This document shows positions 1 to 6,204 of a stretch of DNA of 9,734 nt, one piece after another (within the stretch, counting starts at the first letter, position 1; each line of letters begins with the position of its first letter). The stretch lies in contig DYON01000088.1 in NCBI GenBank assembly GCA_020720525.1, positions 1-9,734 of the forward strand, read 5' to 3'. The stretch comes from Acetofilamentum sp. (GTDB lineage Bacteria > Bacteroidota > Bacteroidia > Bacteroidales > DTU049). The notes beneath the pieces are model-generated. The model saw only the letters and a program-made list of their open reading frames with translations. It had not been told where the DNA came from and ran no database searches. The position numbers and the translations under genes are program-made.

Positions 1-36
1 GGCGATTTTCGATTTAGGTCCGATATATCTTGCCAT
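1..36 (-). CDS. rpsD: 30S ribosomal protein S4 (uS4), 5' end only
   Basis: Only the first 12 codons are inside the window; the gene runs off the low-coordinate edge. They read MARYIGPKSKIA, which matches the start of bacterial S4 proteins of the Bacteroidota type (MARYxGPKxKIA). S4 binds 16S rRNA early in 30S assembly and in E. coli represses its own operon. It follows rpsK by 23 bases, as expected for the alpha part of the cluster, where rpoA and rplQ usually come next (outside this window). The leader is A-rich with no Shine-Dalgarno sequence. The identification rests on few residues plus the very strong gene context. Confidence 0.9.
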   Translation of the reverse strand, partial: MARYIGPKSKIA

Positions 37-50
37 ATTACTTTTTTTTC

Positions 51-57
51 TTCAATT
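51..57 (-). promoter_or_regulatory. Shared leader motif AATTGAA before rpsD (also before rpsK, rpsM)
   Basis: The minus strand reads AATTGAA followed by an A-rich stretch and ATATGGC at the rpsD start. The same motif lies at 460-466 before rpsK and 863-869 before rpsM, with 14, 10 and 11 bases to the respective ATG. None of the three has a Shine-Dalgarno sequence. The motif may be a translation-enhancing A-rich leader; the function is inference. Confidence 0.4.
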
Positions 58-59
58 AT

Positions 60-449
60 TTAAACCCGACGGCGTTTTGGAGGACGGCATCCATTGTGAG
101 GGATTGGTGTTACATCAACAATCTCTGATACTTCAATTCCAGCACCGTGAATACTGCGGATAGCACTTTCTCGACCCGATCCAGGCCCTTTAACATACAC
201 CTTTACTTTGCGTAAACCTGCATCGAATGCAACTTTAGCGCAATCTTCGGCTGCTATTTGAGCTGCATAAGGAGTGTTTTTCTTACTTCCTCTAAAACCC
301 ATTTTCCCAGCCGATGACCATGAAATCACCTGTCCTACCTCATTGGTAAGAGAAATGATAATATTGTTGAACGAAGCCCTAACGTAAGCATTACCAAAAG
401 GTTCAACTTTCACCTTACGTTTTCTGACTGTTTTCGTTTGTTTTGCCAT
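60..449 (-). CDS. rpsK: 30S ribosomal protein S11 (uS11)
   Basis: S11 sits on the platform of the small subunit, contacting 16S rRNA near the E site and the mRNA exit. The 129-residue product has the normal family length and a basic N-terminus (KTVRKRKVKVEP). The core signature KGPGSGRESAIRSI lies at residues 88-100 and the conserved tail PHNGCRPPKRRRV at 117-129. The Asn119-Gly120 pair is the position that becomes isoaspartate in E. coli S11, so the same modification is possible here (inference). The gene lies 21 bases after rpsM and 23 before rpsD. The start has no Shine-Dalgarno sequence; its leader carries the AATTGAA motif shared with rpsM and rpsD. Confidence 0.98.
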   Translation of the reverse strand: MAKQTKTVRKRKVKVEPFGNAYVRASFNNIIISLTNEVGQVISWSSAGKMGFRGSKKNTPYAAQIAAEDCAKVAFDAGLRKVKVYVKGPGSGRESAIRSIHGAGIEVSEIVDVTPIPHNGCRPPKRRRV

Positions 450-470
450 ATTGATTTATTTCAATTGTTA

Positions 471-851
471 TTAACCTTTAGGTGCCTTCTTCTTGTTTGC
501 AACAGTTTTTTTCCGGCCTTTTCGGGTGCGGGCGTTGTTCTTGGTGCTTTGTCCGCGAAGGGGCAATCCCAAACGGTGACGAATACCACGGTAGCAGCCA
601 ATGTCCATCAAACGCTTGATATTCATTTGAACCTCGGAGCGCAATGCACCTTCGGTTTTAACATCATCGTTGATAACCTGACGGATAGCCGACAATTCAT
701 CATCATTCCAATCCTGTACCTTTTTATCAAAGTTGACTTCGGCCTTGGTCAAAATCATCTGTGCGGTTGAGCGGCCTATCCCATAGATATAGGTGAGACC
801 TATCTCGCCCCGCTTGTTTTTAGGTAAATCGATTCCTGCAATACGTGCCAT
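471..851 (-). CDS. rpsM: 30S ribosomal protein S13 (uS13)
   Basis: S13 lies in the head of the small subunit, forms inter-subunit bridges with the large subunit and touches the P-site tRNA through its basic tail. The 126-residue protein begins MARIAGIDLPKNKR. It has the helix-hairpin-helix-like segment with YIYGIGRS at 21-28, and the family signature RGIRHRLGLPLRGQSTKNNA at 88-107, followed by a Lys-rich tail ending KKKAPKG. It is the first gene of the alpha part, 24 bases after rpmJ. That gap is too short to hold the S4-binding pseudoknot that lies before rpsM in E. coli as a purely intergenic element. No Shine-Dalgarno sequence is seen. Confidence 0.98.
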   Translation of the reverse strand: MARIAGIDLPKNKRGEIGLTYIYGIGRSTAQMILTKAEVNFDKKVQDWNDDELSAIRQVINDDVKTEGALRSEVQMNIKRLMDIGCYRGIRHRLGLPLRGQSTKNNARTRKGRKKTVANKKKAPKG

Positions 852-875
852 ATATCGTTTTTTTCAATTTCCGGT

Positions 876-992
876 TTAGCCCTGACGTTGTTTAAACTTC
901 GGGTTTTTCTTGTTAATAATGTACACCCTGCCTTTACGGCGGACGATCTTACAATCTGGTGTGCGTTTCTTCACTGACGCTCTCACTTTCAT
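876..992 (-). CDS. rpmJ: 50S ribosomal protein L36 (bL36), zinc-free type
   Basis: This 38-codon gene reads MKVRASVKKRTPDCKIVRRK then GRVYIINKKNPKFKQRQG. Both ends (MKVRASVKK and KFKQRQG) are diagnostic of L36, the smallest large-subunit protein, which binds 23S rRNA. The E. coli protein holds zinc through Cys11, Cys14, Cys27 and His33. Here those positions are Thr11, Cys14, Asn27 and Phe33, so only one ligand remains and this is the zinc-independent (C-minus) form, which is usual in Bacteroidota. It lies 14 bases after infA and 24 before rpsM, its normal place between the spc and alpha parts. No Shine-Dalgarno sequence is present; the leader is a purine-rich AAAAAAGAAAAG tract. Confidence 0.97.
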   Translation of the reverse strand: MKVRASVKKRTPDCKIVRRKGRVYIINKKNPKFKQRQG

Positions 993-1006
993 AATGCTTT
1001 TCTTTT

Positions 1007-1225
1007 TTATTTGTACCTGAACGTTATTCTGCCTTTGGTCAAATCGTAGGGCGAAATTTCCATACGAACCCTGTCGCCTGGCAATATCTTTATGTAATGC
1101 ATACGCATCTTTCCAGAAATATGGGCCAGAATTATATGCCCATTCTCCAGTTCGACGCGGAACATTGCATTGCCTAAGCTCTCAATTACAGTTCCGTCTT
1201 GTTCAATTGCACCTTGTTTTGCCAT
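1007..1225 (-). CDS. infA: Translation initiation factor IF-1
   Basis: IF-1 binds the A site of the 30S subunit during initiation and works with IF-2 and IF-3. The 72-residue product is the standard length and is a single S1-type OB fold. It starts MAKQGAIEQDG, has the conserved VELENGHIILAHISGKMRMH block at 24-43, ILPGDRVRMEISPYDLTKGR at 47-66, and ends ITFRYK. The gene sits between map and rpmJ with 14-base gaps on both sides, the common arrangement when infA lies in the ribosomal cluster. No Shine-Dalgarno sequence precedes the ATG. Confidence 0.98.
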   Translation of the reverse strand: MAKQGAIEQDGTVIESLGNAMFRVELENGHIILAHISGKMRMHYIKILPGDRVRMEISPYDLTKGRITFRYK

Positions 1226-1239
1226 ATTTTGTTTTACTC

Positions 1240-2010
1240 TCAGTTTTCGATAAAATCGTATGTCGATATCACTTCGGGCTTGTCTTTCTTTACTACCACC
1301 ATGTGTTCAAAATGTGCACTGGGGCTTCGATCGCGGGTTCGGATTGTCCATCCGTCGGCTTCTTGAATTACTTTCCATGTTCCCATATTAATCATAGGTT
1401 CAATGCAAATAACCATATTTTCAACCAACTGCATTCCTCGTCCACGTTTTCCGTAATTAGGAACTTCTGGTTTTTCGTGCAGATGCCGACCTATACCATG
1501 GCCAACTAAATCGCGAACAACGTGAAAGCCATGGCGCTCAACATGAAGTTGAACTGCATAACCTATATCGCCGACAAAATTGCCTGAAATTGCTTCCGCA
1601 ATTCCTAATTCGAGCGATTCGCGAGTAACACGCACTAGATCGGCGGTGTGTTTATCTGTTTCTCCAACAATAAATGTGTATGCATAATCGCCAAAATACC
1701 CATTTAAAACAGCACCACAATCAACAGAAACCACATCTCCATCTTTCACTACCCGCTCTCCTGGAATTCCATGCACAACCTGATCGTTTATCGAGATGCA
1801 TAGTGTAGCTGGAAATCCATTGTACCCTTTGAATGCGGGAATTCCTCCATGTGAACGGATAAATTCCTCAGCAATTCGATCGAGGGTACGGGTATCGACA
1901 CCTGGTTTCAGATAACGGGAAACCTCTCCCAAAGTTTTACCAACAAGCAAAGAACTCTCTTTCAGCAGCAGTATTTCATCATCGGTTTTCTGCAACAATC
2001 CAACACTCAT
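1240..2010 (-). CDS. map: Methionine aminopeptidase, type I
   Basis: The cytosolic metalloenzyme removes the initiator methionine from new proteins when the second residue is small, after deformylation. The 256-residue product shows the full pita-bread active site at the same numbering as E. coli MetAP: Asp97 (in SVDCGA), Asp108 (GDYAY), His171 (GHGIGRHLHE), Glu204 (ICIEPM) and Glu235 (FEHMVVV), with the supporting His80 and His178. There is no N-terminal zinc-finger or SH3-like extension, so it is the short type Ia form. It starts directly after the secY stop (TAAATG, zero gap), and a strong Shine-Dalgarno sequence lies inside the secY tail, suggesting coupled translation. It is the only metabolic enzyme in the window. 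Confidence 0.98.
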   Translation of the reverse strand: MSVGLLQKTDDEILLLKESSLLVGKTLGEVSRYLKPGVDTRTLDRIAEEFIRSHGGIPAFKGYNGFPATLCISINDQVVHGIPGERVVKDGDVVSVDCGAVLNGYFGDYAYTFIVGETDKHTADLVRVTRESLELGIAEAISGNFVGDIGYAVQLHVERHGFHVVRDLVGHGIGRHLHEKPEVPNYGKRGRGMQLVENMVICIEPMINMGTWKVIQEADGWTIRTRDRSPSAHFEHMVVVKKDKPEVISTYDFIEN

Positions 2011-3375
2011 TTACATACCTCCCATTCCTGTGGTTGTACGTCCCTTTATGCGACCCGACTTGGTTAATCCATCGTAATGGCGCATAAGAAGATGACTTTC
2101 AACCTGTTGCAAGGTATCTAGCACAACACCCACAAGAATAAGCAGCGAAGTTCCACCATAGAATTGCGCGAACTGACTGTTTACCCCAAAAAGACGAACC
2201 AAAGATGGCATTATTGCAACAAAGGCTAAGAAAATTGATCCTGGAAGCGTAATACGCGACATTACAGTATCGATAAACTCAGCTGTTCGTTTACCCGGTT
2301 TGATGCCAGGAATAAAGCCTCCGTTCTTTTTGAGATCTTCGGCCATTTGATTCGGATTGATGGTTATAGCGGTATAGAAATATGTAAACAAAATAATCAA
2401 GACTGCAAAAGTGAGGTTGTACCAAAAACCATTTGGGTTGGTCATGGCCGATACAAATCCTGTCATCGATTCACTTTCGGCAAATCCGGCAAGTGTAATG
2501 GGCAGAAACATCAACGCCTGAGCAAAGATAATCGGCATAACACCAGCAGCATTCACTTTTAAAGGCACATACTGTCGAACCCCACCATATTGTTTGTTAC
2601 CAACAACACGTTTTGCATATTGCACTGGGATTTTTCGAGTTCCTTGTACCAAAAGAATACTCACAACAATAACAAGAATTAACACCAAAAGTTCGATAAT
2701 AAAGACCATTAGCCCGCCACCAGCTACCTCCATTCGCGAGGTAAATTCGGCAATAAGAGCAAAAGGCAAACGAGCAATAATACCAATCATAATGATGAGA
2801 GAAATTCCATTTCCGATACCTTTATCAGTAATACGCTCACCCAGCCACATCACAAAAAGTGTTCCTGCAGTAAGAATAACAGTAGATGACAAACGGAATA
2901 AAAATGGAATTTGCATTAACTCAGGATCGAAAGGATAGATGCCACCAGCAGGGATTGTTGCACCCAAATTGGCAATATAACCTTGAGCCTGCGCAGCAGT
3001 GATAATAACAGTTAGATAACGGGTAATCTGATTGATTTTTTTACGTCCACTTTCACCTTCGCGCTGTAGGCGTTGGAAGTAAGGCACGGCCATACCAAGC
3101 AACTGAACAACGATGGAAGCAGAAATATAAGGCATAATACCGAGTGCAAAAACCGACGCATTCGAAAATGCACCACCTGAGAACATATTGATAAGACCCA
3201 GTAGTCCATCTTGTCCCTGCGACTGAAGAGCACCGAGCGCATCGGGGTTGATACCCGGCAATACCACGTATGACCCAAAACGATAAATAAGAATGATCAA
3301 AATGGTATAGAGGATTCTCTTTTTGAGATCCTCAATTTTATTGATGTTCTTTATGGTATTAACAAAGCGACTCAT
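2011..3375 (-). CDS. secY: Protein translocase subunit SecY
   Basis: SecY is the membrane pore of the SecYEG translocon, through which proteins are exported or inserted in the inner membrane. The 454-residue product has the family's ten hydrophobic segments, roughly at 20-38, 76-95, 117-137, 160-180, 188-207, 221-243, 272-295, 318-340, 376-395 and 408-425. The plug region (LLGLINMFSGGAFSNASVFA) is at 58-77. The signature ERITDKGIGNGISLII is at 180-195, and the cytosolic loop motif PGIKPGKRT at 356-364. The tail is short, basic and glycine-rich, ending TTTGMGGM. The gene starts 5 bases after rplO and abuts map. Its own start shows no Shine-Dalgarno sequence. Confidence 0.98.
   Translation of the reverse strand: MSRFVNTIKNINKIEDLKKRILYTILIILIYRFGSYVVLPGINPDALGALQSQGQDGLLGLINMFSGGAFSNASVFALGIMPYISASIVVQLLGMAVPYFQRLQREGESGRKKINQITRYLTVIITAAQAQGYIANLGATIPAGGIYPFDPELMQIPFLFRLSSTVILTAGTLFVMWLGERITDKGIGNGISLIIMIGIIARLPFALIAEFTSRMEVAGGGLMVFIIELLVLILVIVVSILLVQGTRKIPVQYAKRVVGNKQYGGVRQYVPLKVNAAGVMPIIFAQALMFLPITLAGFAESESMTGFVSAMTNPNGFWYNLTFAVLIILFTYFYTAITINPNQMAEDLKKNGGFIPGIKPGKRTAEFIDTVMSRITLPGSIFLAFVAIMPSLVRLFGVNSQFAQFYGGTSLLILVGVVLDTLQQVESHLLMRHYDGLTKSGRIKGRTTTGMGGM
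2017..2022 (-). promoter_or_regulatory. Strong Shine-Dalgarno sequence for map
   Basis: GGAGGT on the minus strand lies 6 bases before the map ATG. It is encoded within the last secY codons (Met-Gly-Gly-Met-stop). It matches six bases of the consensus complement to the 16S rRNA tail, whereas most starts in this window have no such match. It supports the ATG at 2010 as the map start. Confidence 0.75.
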
Positions 3376-3380
3376 TCAGG

Positions 3381-3827
3381 TTAGATTTTGATTGCGTTAC
3401 CACCTTTTTCTTCGATAGCTTTCACAGCAGATGTTGAAAATGCGTGAGCTTTAACTTCAAGTTTGAGGGAGAGAACTCCACGACCAAGAATTTTCACAAG
3501 ATCGTTTTTCGCTACCAAACCATGCACATGAAGTGTTTCGGGATCAATTGATTGCAGATTGTGCTTTTCAGCAAGTTCCTGAATTACATCAATATTAAGG
3601 GCACGGAATTCAACACGATTGAAATTTTTGAAACCAAATTTTGGCAACCGGCGTTGTAAAGGCATTTGGCCCCCTTCGAAACCAATCTTACGGCTATAAC
3701 CGCTACGCGATTGAGCACCTTTATGTCCACGAGTTGATGTACCACCGCGTCCCGAACCTTGGCCCCTGCCTATTCGTTTTTCGCTTTTGACTGATCCGTC
3801 TGCCGGTTTTAAATTACTTAAATCCAT
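3381..3827 (-). CDS. rplO: 50S ribosomal protein L15 (uL15)
   Basis: L15 is a late-assembling large-subunit protein whose long, glycine-rich N-terminal arm runs into the 23S rRNA. From the ATG at 3827 the product has 148 residues. It has MDLSNLKPADGS at the start, the arm GRGQGSGRGGTSTRGHKGAQ at 20-39, RSGYSRKIGFEGGQMPLQRR at 41-60 and a globular C-terminal half ending KGGNAIKI. The reading frame is open up to a TTG at 3848 overlapping the rpmD stop. I chose the ATG because the homologous proteins begin MxLSNLKPA and the seven extra residues (TTG start, then TKKLKN) are not a family feature. The gap from rpmD is 17 bases and to secY 5 bases. Confidence 0.96.
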   Translation of the reverse strand: MDLSNLKPADGSVKSEKRIGRGQGSGRGGTSTRGHKGAQSRSGYSRKIGFEGGQMPLQRRLPKFGFKNFNRVEFRALNIDVIQELAEKHNLQSIDPETLHVHGLVAKNDLVKILGRGVLSLKLEVKAHAFSTSAVKAIEEKGGNAIKI

Positions 3828-3844
3828 ATTCTTCAATTTTTTAG

Positions 3845-4024
3845 TCAAATTTCTTCCACCTTAACGAGATGGTTCACTTTTCTTACCATTCCCAATATTT
3901 GAGGAGTAGCTGTGTGTTCAACACTGGAATTCATTTTGCCGAGTCCTAAAGCAACTGCATTTTTGCGCTGATTTTTCGGACGATCAATTAAACTTTTGAT
4001 CAAAGTAACACGAATTTTTTTCAT
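3845..4024 (-). CDS. rpmD: 50S ribosomal protein L30 (uL30)
   Basis: A 59-residue protein: MKKIRVTLIKSLIDRPKNQR, then KNAVALGLGKMNSSVEHTAT, then PQILGMVRKVNHLVKVEEI, with a TGA stop. The pattern of a short strand (IRVTLIKS), a conserved LGLGKxxxxVEH turn and the GMVRKVxHLVxVEE ending is typical of bacterial L30, a small peripheral protein on the 23S rRNA. Length is normal for the family. It lies between rpsE (11 bases upstream) and rplO (17 bases downstream), exactly where L30 is found in the spc operon. It contains no unusual residues and no Shine-Dalgarno sequence upstream. Confidence 0.97.
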   Translation of the reverse strand: MKKIRVTLIKSLIDRPKNQRKNAVALGLGKMNSSVEHTATPQILGMVRKVNHLVKVEEI

Positions 4025-4035
4025 ACTATCCAGGA

Positions 4036-4554
4036 TTAACCGTTAAACACTTGTTCTACCGAAATACCTCTAAGGTCTGCTACAGCGTAAGCATCTTTCA
4101 AATTCATGAGAGCGTTTACAGTAGCTTTAACAACGTTGTGAGGGTTTGAGGAGCCTTTCGACTTGGCAAGCACGTTTTTAACGCCAACACTTTCAAGAAC
4201 AGCACGCATGGCACCACCTGCAATTACACCTGTACCAGGAGCGGCTGGTTTTAGAAAAACATTTGCTCCACCGTATTTACCGGCTTGTTCGTGAGGGAGA
4301 GTTCCATTAAGGATTCTTACACGTATCAAATTTTTCTTGGCATCTTCAATACCTTTAGAGATGGCCGAAGTAACTTCCTTGGCTTTTCCCAAACCGTATC
4401 CAACAACACCGTCTTCGTTTCCAACAACCACAATGGCTGAGAAACTGAAAGTACGTCCGCCCTTGGTCACCTTGGTAACTCTTTGTATACTTACGAGGCG
4501 ATCTTTGAATTCAATGTCGCTCGATTTTACTTTTTTCACGCTGATATTAGCCAT
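4036..4554 (-). CDS. rpsE: 30S ribosomal protein S5 (uS5)
   Basis: S5 lies on the back of the small subunit at the mRNA entry tunnel, takes part in decoding accuracy, and is where spectinomycin-resistance changes arise in E. coli. The 172-residue protein has the N-terminal double-stranded-RNA-binding-like domain at about 14-78, including the loop VTKVTKGGRTFSFSA at 26-40 and VGYGLGKAKEV at 51-61. The C-terminal S5 domain follows, with AAPGTGVIAGGAMRAVLESV at 104-123 and KSKGSSNPHNVVKAT at 131-145. The loop Lys-Gly-Gly-Arg next to the drug-binding site is intact, so nothing here suggests resistance. It starts 5 bases after rplR and ends 11 before rpmD. Confidence 0.98.
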   Translation of the reverse strand: MANISVKKVKSSDIEFKDRLVSIQRVTKVTKGGRTFSFSAIVVVGNEDGVVGYGLGKAKEVTSAISKGIEDAKKNLIRVRILNGTLPHEQAGKYGGANVFLKPAAPGTGVIAGGAMRAVLESVGVKNVLAKSKGSSNPHNVVKATVNALMNLKDAYAVADLRGISVEQVFNG

Positions 4555-4559
4555 ATAAC

Positions 4560-4922
4560 TCAGAATTTTAGTCCACCTTCTCTAGCCGCTTCGGCCAAAG
4601 CTTTTACTCTACCATGATATTGATAACCGTTACGGTCGAAAACAACAGTTTGAACACCGTTGTTGATTGCCAGCTCAGCGATAAGTTTTCCAACAAGCTT
4701 AGCTTTATCGGTTTTGGTTATCTTCTGACCAGCCACATCTTTCATTCGCGAAGATGCTGAAACAAGTGTTTTACCAGATTTATCGTCGATGAGTTGCACG
4801 TAAATTTCTTTACAGCTACGGAAAACCGACATACGAGGACGTTCGGCAACGCCGTTCACAACCTTGCGAATGCGCATCTTGATGCGTTTTCTGCTTAATT
4901 CTTTTCTGCTTTTAATAGCCAT
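4560..4922 (-). CDS. rplR: 50S ribosomal protein L18 (uL18)
   Basis: L18 binds 5S rRNA and, with L5, anchors it to the central protuberance of the large subunit. The 120-residue product has a basic N-terminal arm (KSRKELSRKRIKMRIRK at 4-20), then RPRMSVFRSCKEIYVQLIDD at 28-47 and SASSRMKD at 55-62. It ends with the conserved VVFDRNGYQYHGRVKALAEA at 93-112 and REGGLKF. All are family hallmarks and the length is normal. It lies between rplF (14 bases) and rpsE (5 bases). A partial Shine-Dalgarno match, GAGGT at 4927-4931, lies only 4 bases before the ATG. Confidence 0.98.
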   Translation of the reverse strand: MAIKSRKELSRKRIKMRIRKVVNGVAERPRMSVFRSCKEIYVQLIDDKSGKTLVSASSRMKDVAGQKITKTDKAKLVGKLIAELAINNGVQTVVFDRNGYQYHGRVKALAEAAREGGLKF

Positions 4923-4936
4923 AACTACCTCTTTGT

Positions 4937-5494
4937 TTATTTGGACGCAGCAGCTTTACCAGCTTTGCGACGTAATACTTCACCAACAAATTTAACACCT
5001 TTTCCTTTATAGGGCTCAGGTTTTCTGAACGACCGAATCTTGCTTGCAACTTGCCCCAGCAATTGTTTATCGAACGATGTGAGGGTAATTGTAGGAGCTT
5101 TACCTTTTTCGGTAAGCGTTTCTACTTTCACTTCAATCGGCAGTTCGAATAAAATACTGTGGGAATGTCCGAGGCTCAAATCGAGCAACTGACCATTTGC
5201 CGAACATTTGTAACCAACACCAATGAGTTCGAGCTGCGCTTTAAAGCCTTCCGAAACACCCTGAACCATATTGGCCAAAAGTGAACGATAAAGTCCATGA
5301 TATGAACGCACTTGCTTTTCTTCGTTGATGCGATCAACAGTCATAACGTTATTCTCAATATTGATTTTGATTTCAGGTGCAATCTGCTGATGCAGTTCGC
5401 CATTGGGTCCTTTTATCGACACAAGATTGTCTGCCGAGACGTTCACCTGAACACCTGCTGGTATATTGATAATTTTCTTTCCGATCCTAGACAT
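4937..5494 (-). CDS. rplF: 50S ribosomal protein L6 (uL6)
   Basis: L6 lies near the factor-binding site of the large subunit, close to the sarcin-ricin loop and the L7/L12 stalk base. The 185-residue protein begins MSRIGKKIINIPAGV. It consists of the two repeated L6 folds (about 1-80 and 81-170), with VKGP-like SIKGPNGEL at 26-34 and the C-terminal signature KPEPYKGKGVKFVGEVLRRK at 158-177. The Ala/Lys-rich end (AGKAAASK) is a common kind of tail. The start is supported by a strong Shine-Dalgarno sequence 7 bases upstream. The gene follows rpsH by 20 bases. Confidence 0.98.
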   Translation of the reverse strand: MSRIGKKIINIPAGVQVNVSADNLVSIKGPNGELHQQIAPEIKINIENNVMTVDRINEEKQVRSYHGLYRSLLANMVQGVSEGFKAQLELIGVGYKCSANGQLLDLSLGHSHSILFELPIEVKVETLTEKGKAPTITLTSFDKQLLGQVASKIRSFRKPEPYKGKGVKFVGEVLRRKAGKAAASK

Positions 5495-5501
5495 TGGAAT
5501 T

Positions 5502-5507
5502 CCTCCT
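5502..5507 (-). promoter_or_regulatory. Strong Shine-Dalgarno sequence for rplF
   Basis: AGGAGG on the minus strand lies 7 bases before the rplF ATG, in the 20-base rpsH-rplF gap (context CAGGAGGAATTCC). Sequence and spacing are near the ideal of bacteria that depend on SD pairing. It stands out because neighbouring genes rpsH, rpsN and rpsE show no comparable match. Confidence 0.8.
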
Positions 5508-5514
5508 GTTTAAT

Positions 5515-5913
5515 TTATGAAACGAAACAAACTACTTCGCCTCCTACGTTTTCCTTTCGGGCTTGCTTGTCGGTCATGAGCCCATGAGAGGTGCTTATGA
5601 TCGCAATACCTAAGCCATTCATCACACGAGGAAGATCTTGGGCAGCAGAATACTTTCTGAGACCCGGGCGGCTTACTCGTTTGATTTGAGAAATAGCCGA
5701 CAATTTCGACGCTGGATGATATTTAAGGGCAATCTTCAATTTTTTAGGTATCATGTTTTCTTCAACCTTATAATTGAGGATGTAGCCGTTTTCGTGCAAA
5801 ACTTTAGCCATTTCAACCAACATTTTATTGGAAGGAATTTCCACTAATCGGTGGTTGGCCTTAATAGCGTTTCGAACGCGTGTCAGAAAATCTGCAATGG
5901 GATCCGTTACCAT
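5515..5913 (-). CDS. rpsH: 30S ribosomal protein S8 (uS8)
   Basis: S8 is a primary 16S rRNA binder in the central domain, and in E. coli also represses the spc operon by binding its mRNA near the rplE start. The 132-residue protein begins MVTDPIADFLTRVRNAIKA, has the N-terminal domain with EIPSNKMLVEMAKVLHENGY at 25-44, and the RNA-binding C-terminal signature STSHGLMTDKQARKENVGGE at 107-126, ending VVCFVS. It lies 19 bases after rpsN and 20 before rplF. No Shine-Dalgarno sequence is seen; the leader is A/T-rich. Whether it regulates this operon cannot be told from the sequence alone. Confidence 0.98.
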   Translation of the reverse strand: MVTDPIADFLTRVRNAIKANHRLVEIPSNKMLVEMAKVLHENGYILNYKVEENMIPKKLKIALKYHPASKLSAISQIKRVSRPGLRKYSAAQDLPRVMNGLGIAIISTSHGLMTDKQARKENVGGEVVCFVS

Positions 5914-5932
5914 GCTATATTATTTTTTAAAA

Positions 5933-6202
5933 TTACCAACTTGCTTTTTTTACTCCGGGAATCTCACCATTGAGAGCCATCTGGCGGAAATTGATACGCG
6001 AGATGCCGAACATACGCATATATCCTTTAGGTCTTCCGGTAAGTTTGCAACGATTGTGCAAACGAACGCGCGAAGCATTCTTAGGCAGCTTCTGTAGGCC
6101 GATATAATCTCCAGCAGCTTTCATAGCAGCTTTTCTATCGGCGTATTTATCAACCATTTCTTGCCGCTTAACTTCACGGGCTTTCATCGATTCTTTTGCC
6201 AT
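5933..6202 (-). CDS. rpsN: 30S ribosomal protein S14 (uS14), zinc-free type
   Basis: S14 lies in the head of the 30S subunit near the A and P sites. The 89-residue protein is the longer, C-minus form: it has a single cysteine (Cys52) instead of the four that bind zinc in the 61-residue type. Family marks are MAKESMKAREVKR at the start, KLPKNASRVRLHNRCKLTGR at 38-57, GYMRMFGISRINFR at 60-73 and the ending GEIPGVKKASW. It starts 2 bases after the rplE stop and ends 19 bases before rpsH. There is no Shine-Dalgarno sequence, so translation is probably coupled to rplE (inference from the 2-base gap). Confidence 0.98.
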   Translation of the reverse strand: MAKESMKAREVKRQEMVDKYADRKAAMKAAGDYIGLQKLPKNASRVRLHNRCKLTGRPKGYMRMFGISRINFRQMALNGEIPGVKKASW

Positions 6203-6204
6203 TT

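Noticed and set aside
438..770. A 110-codon open frame on the plus strand opposite rpsM
   Set aside because: It is antisense to S13, has no ribosome-binding site, and its hydrophobic start is the complement of Lys-rich codons.
852..875. A possible S4-binding pseudoknot before rpsM
   Set aside because: The intergenic gap is 24 A/T-rich bases, too short for the E. coli type element, and no pairing is evident.
3012..3278. An 88-codon open frame on the minus strand inside secY in another frame
   Set aside because: The SecY frame is conserved across this stretch; the overlapping frame has no supporting start or recognisable product.
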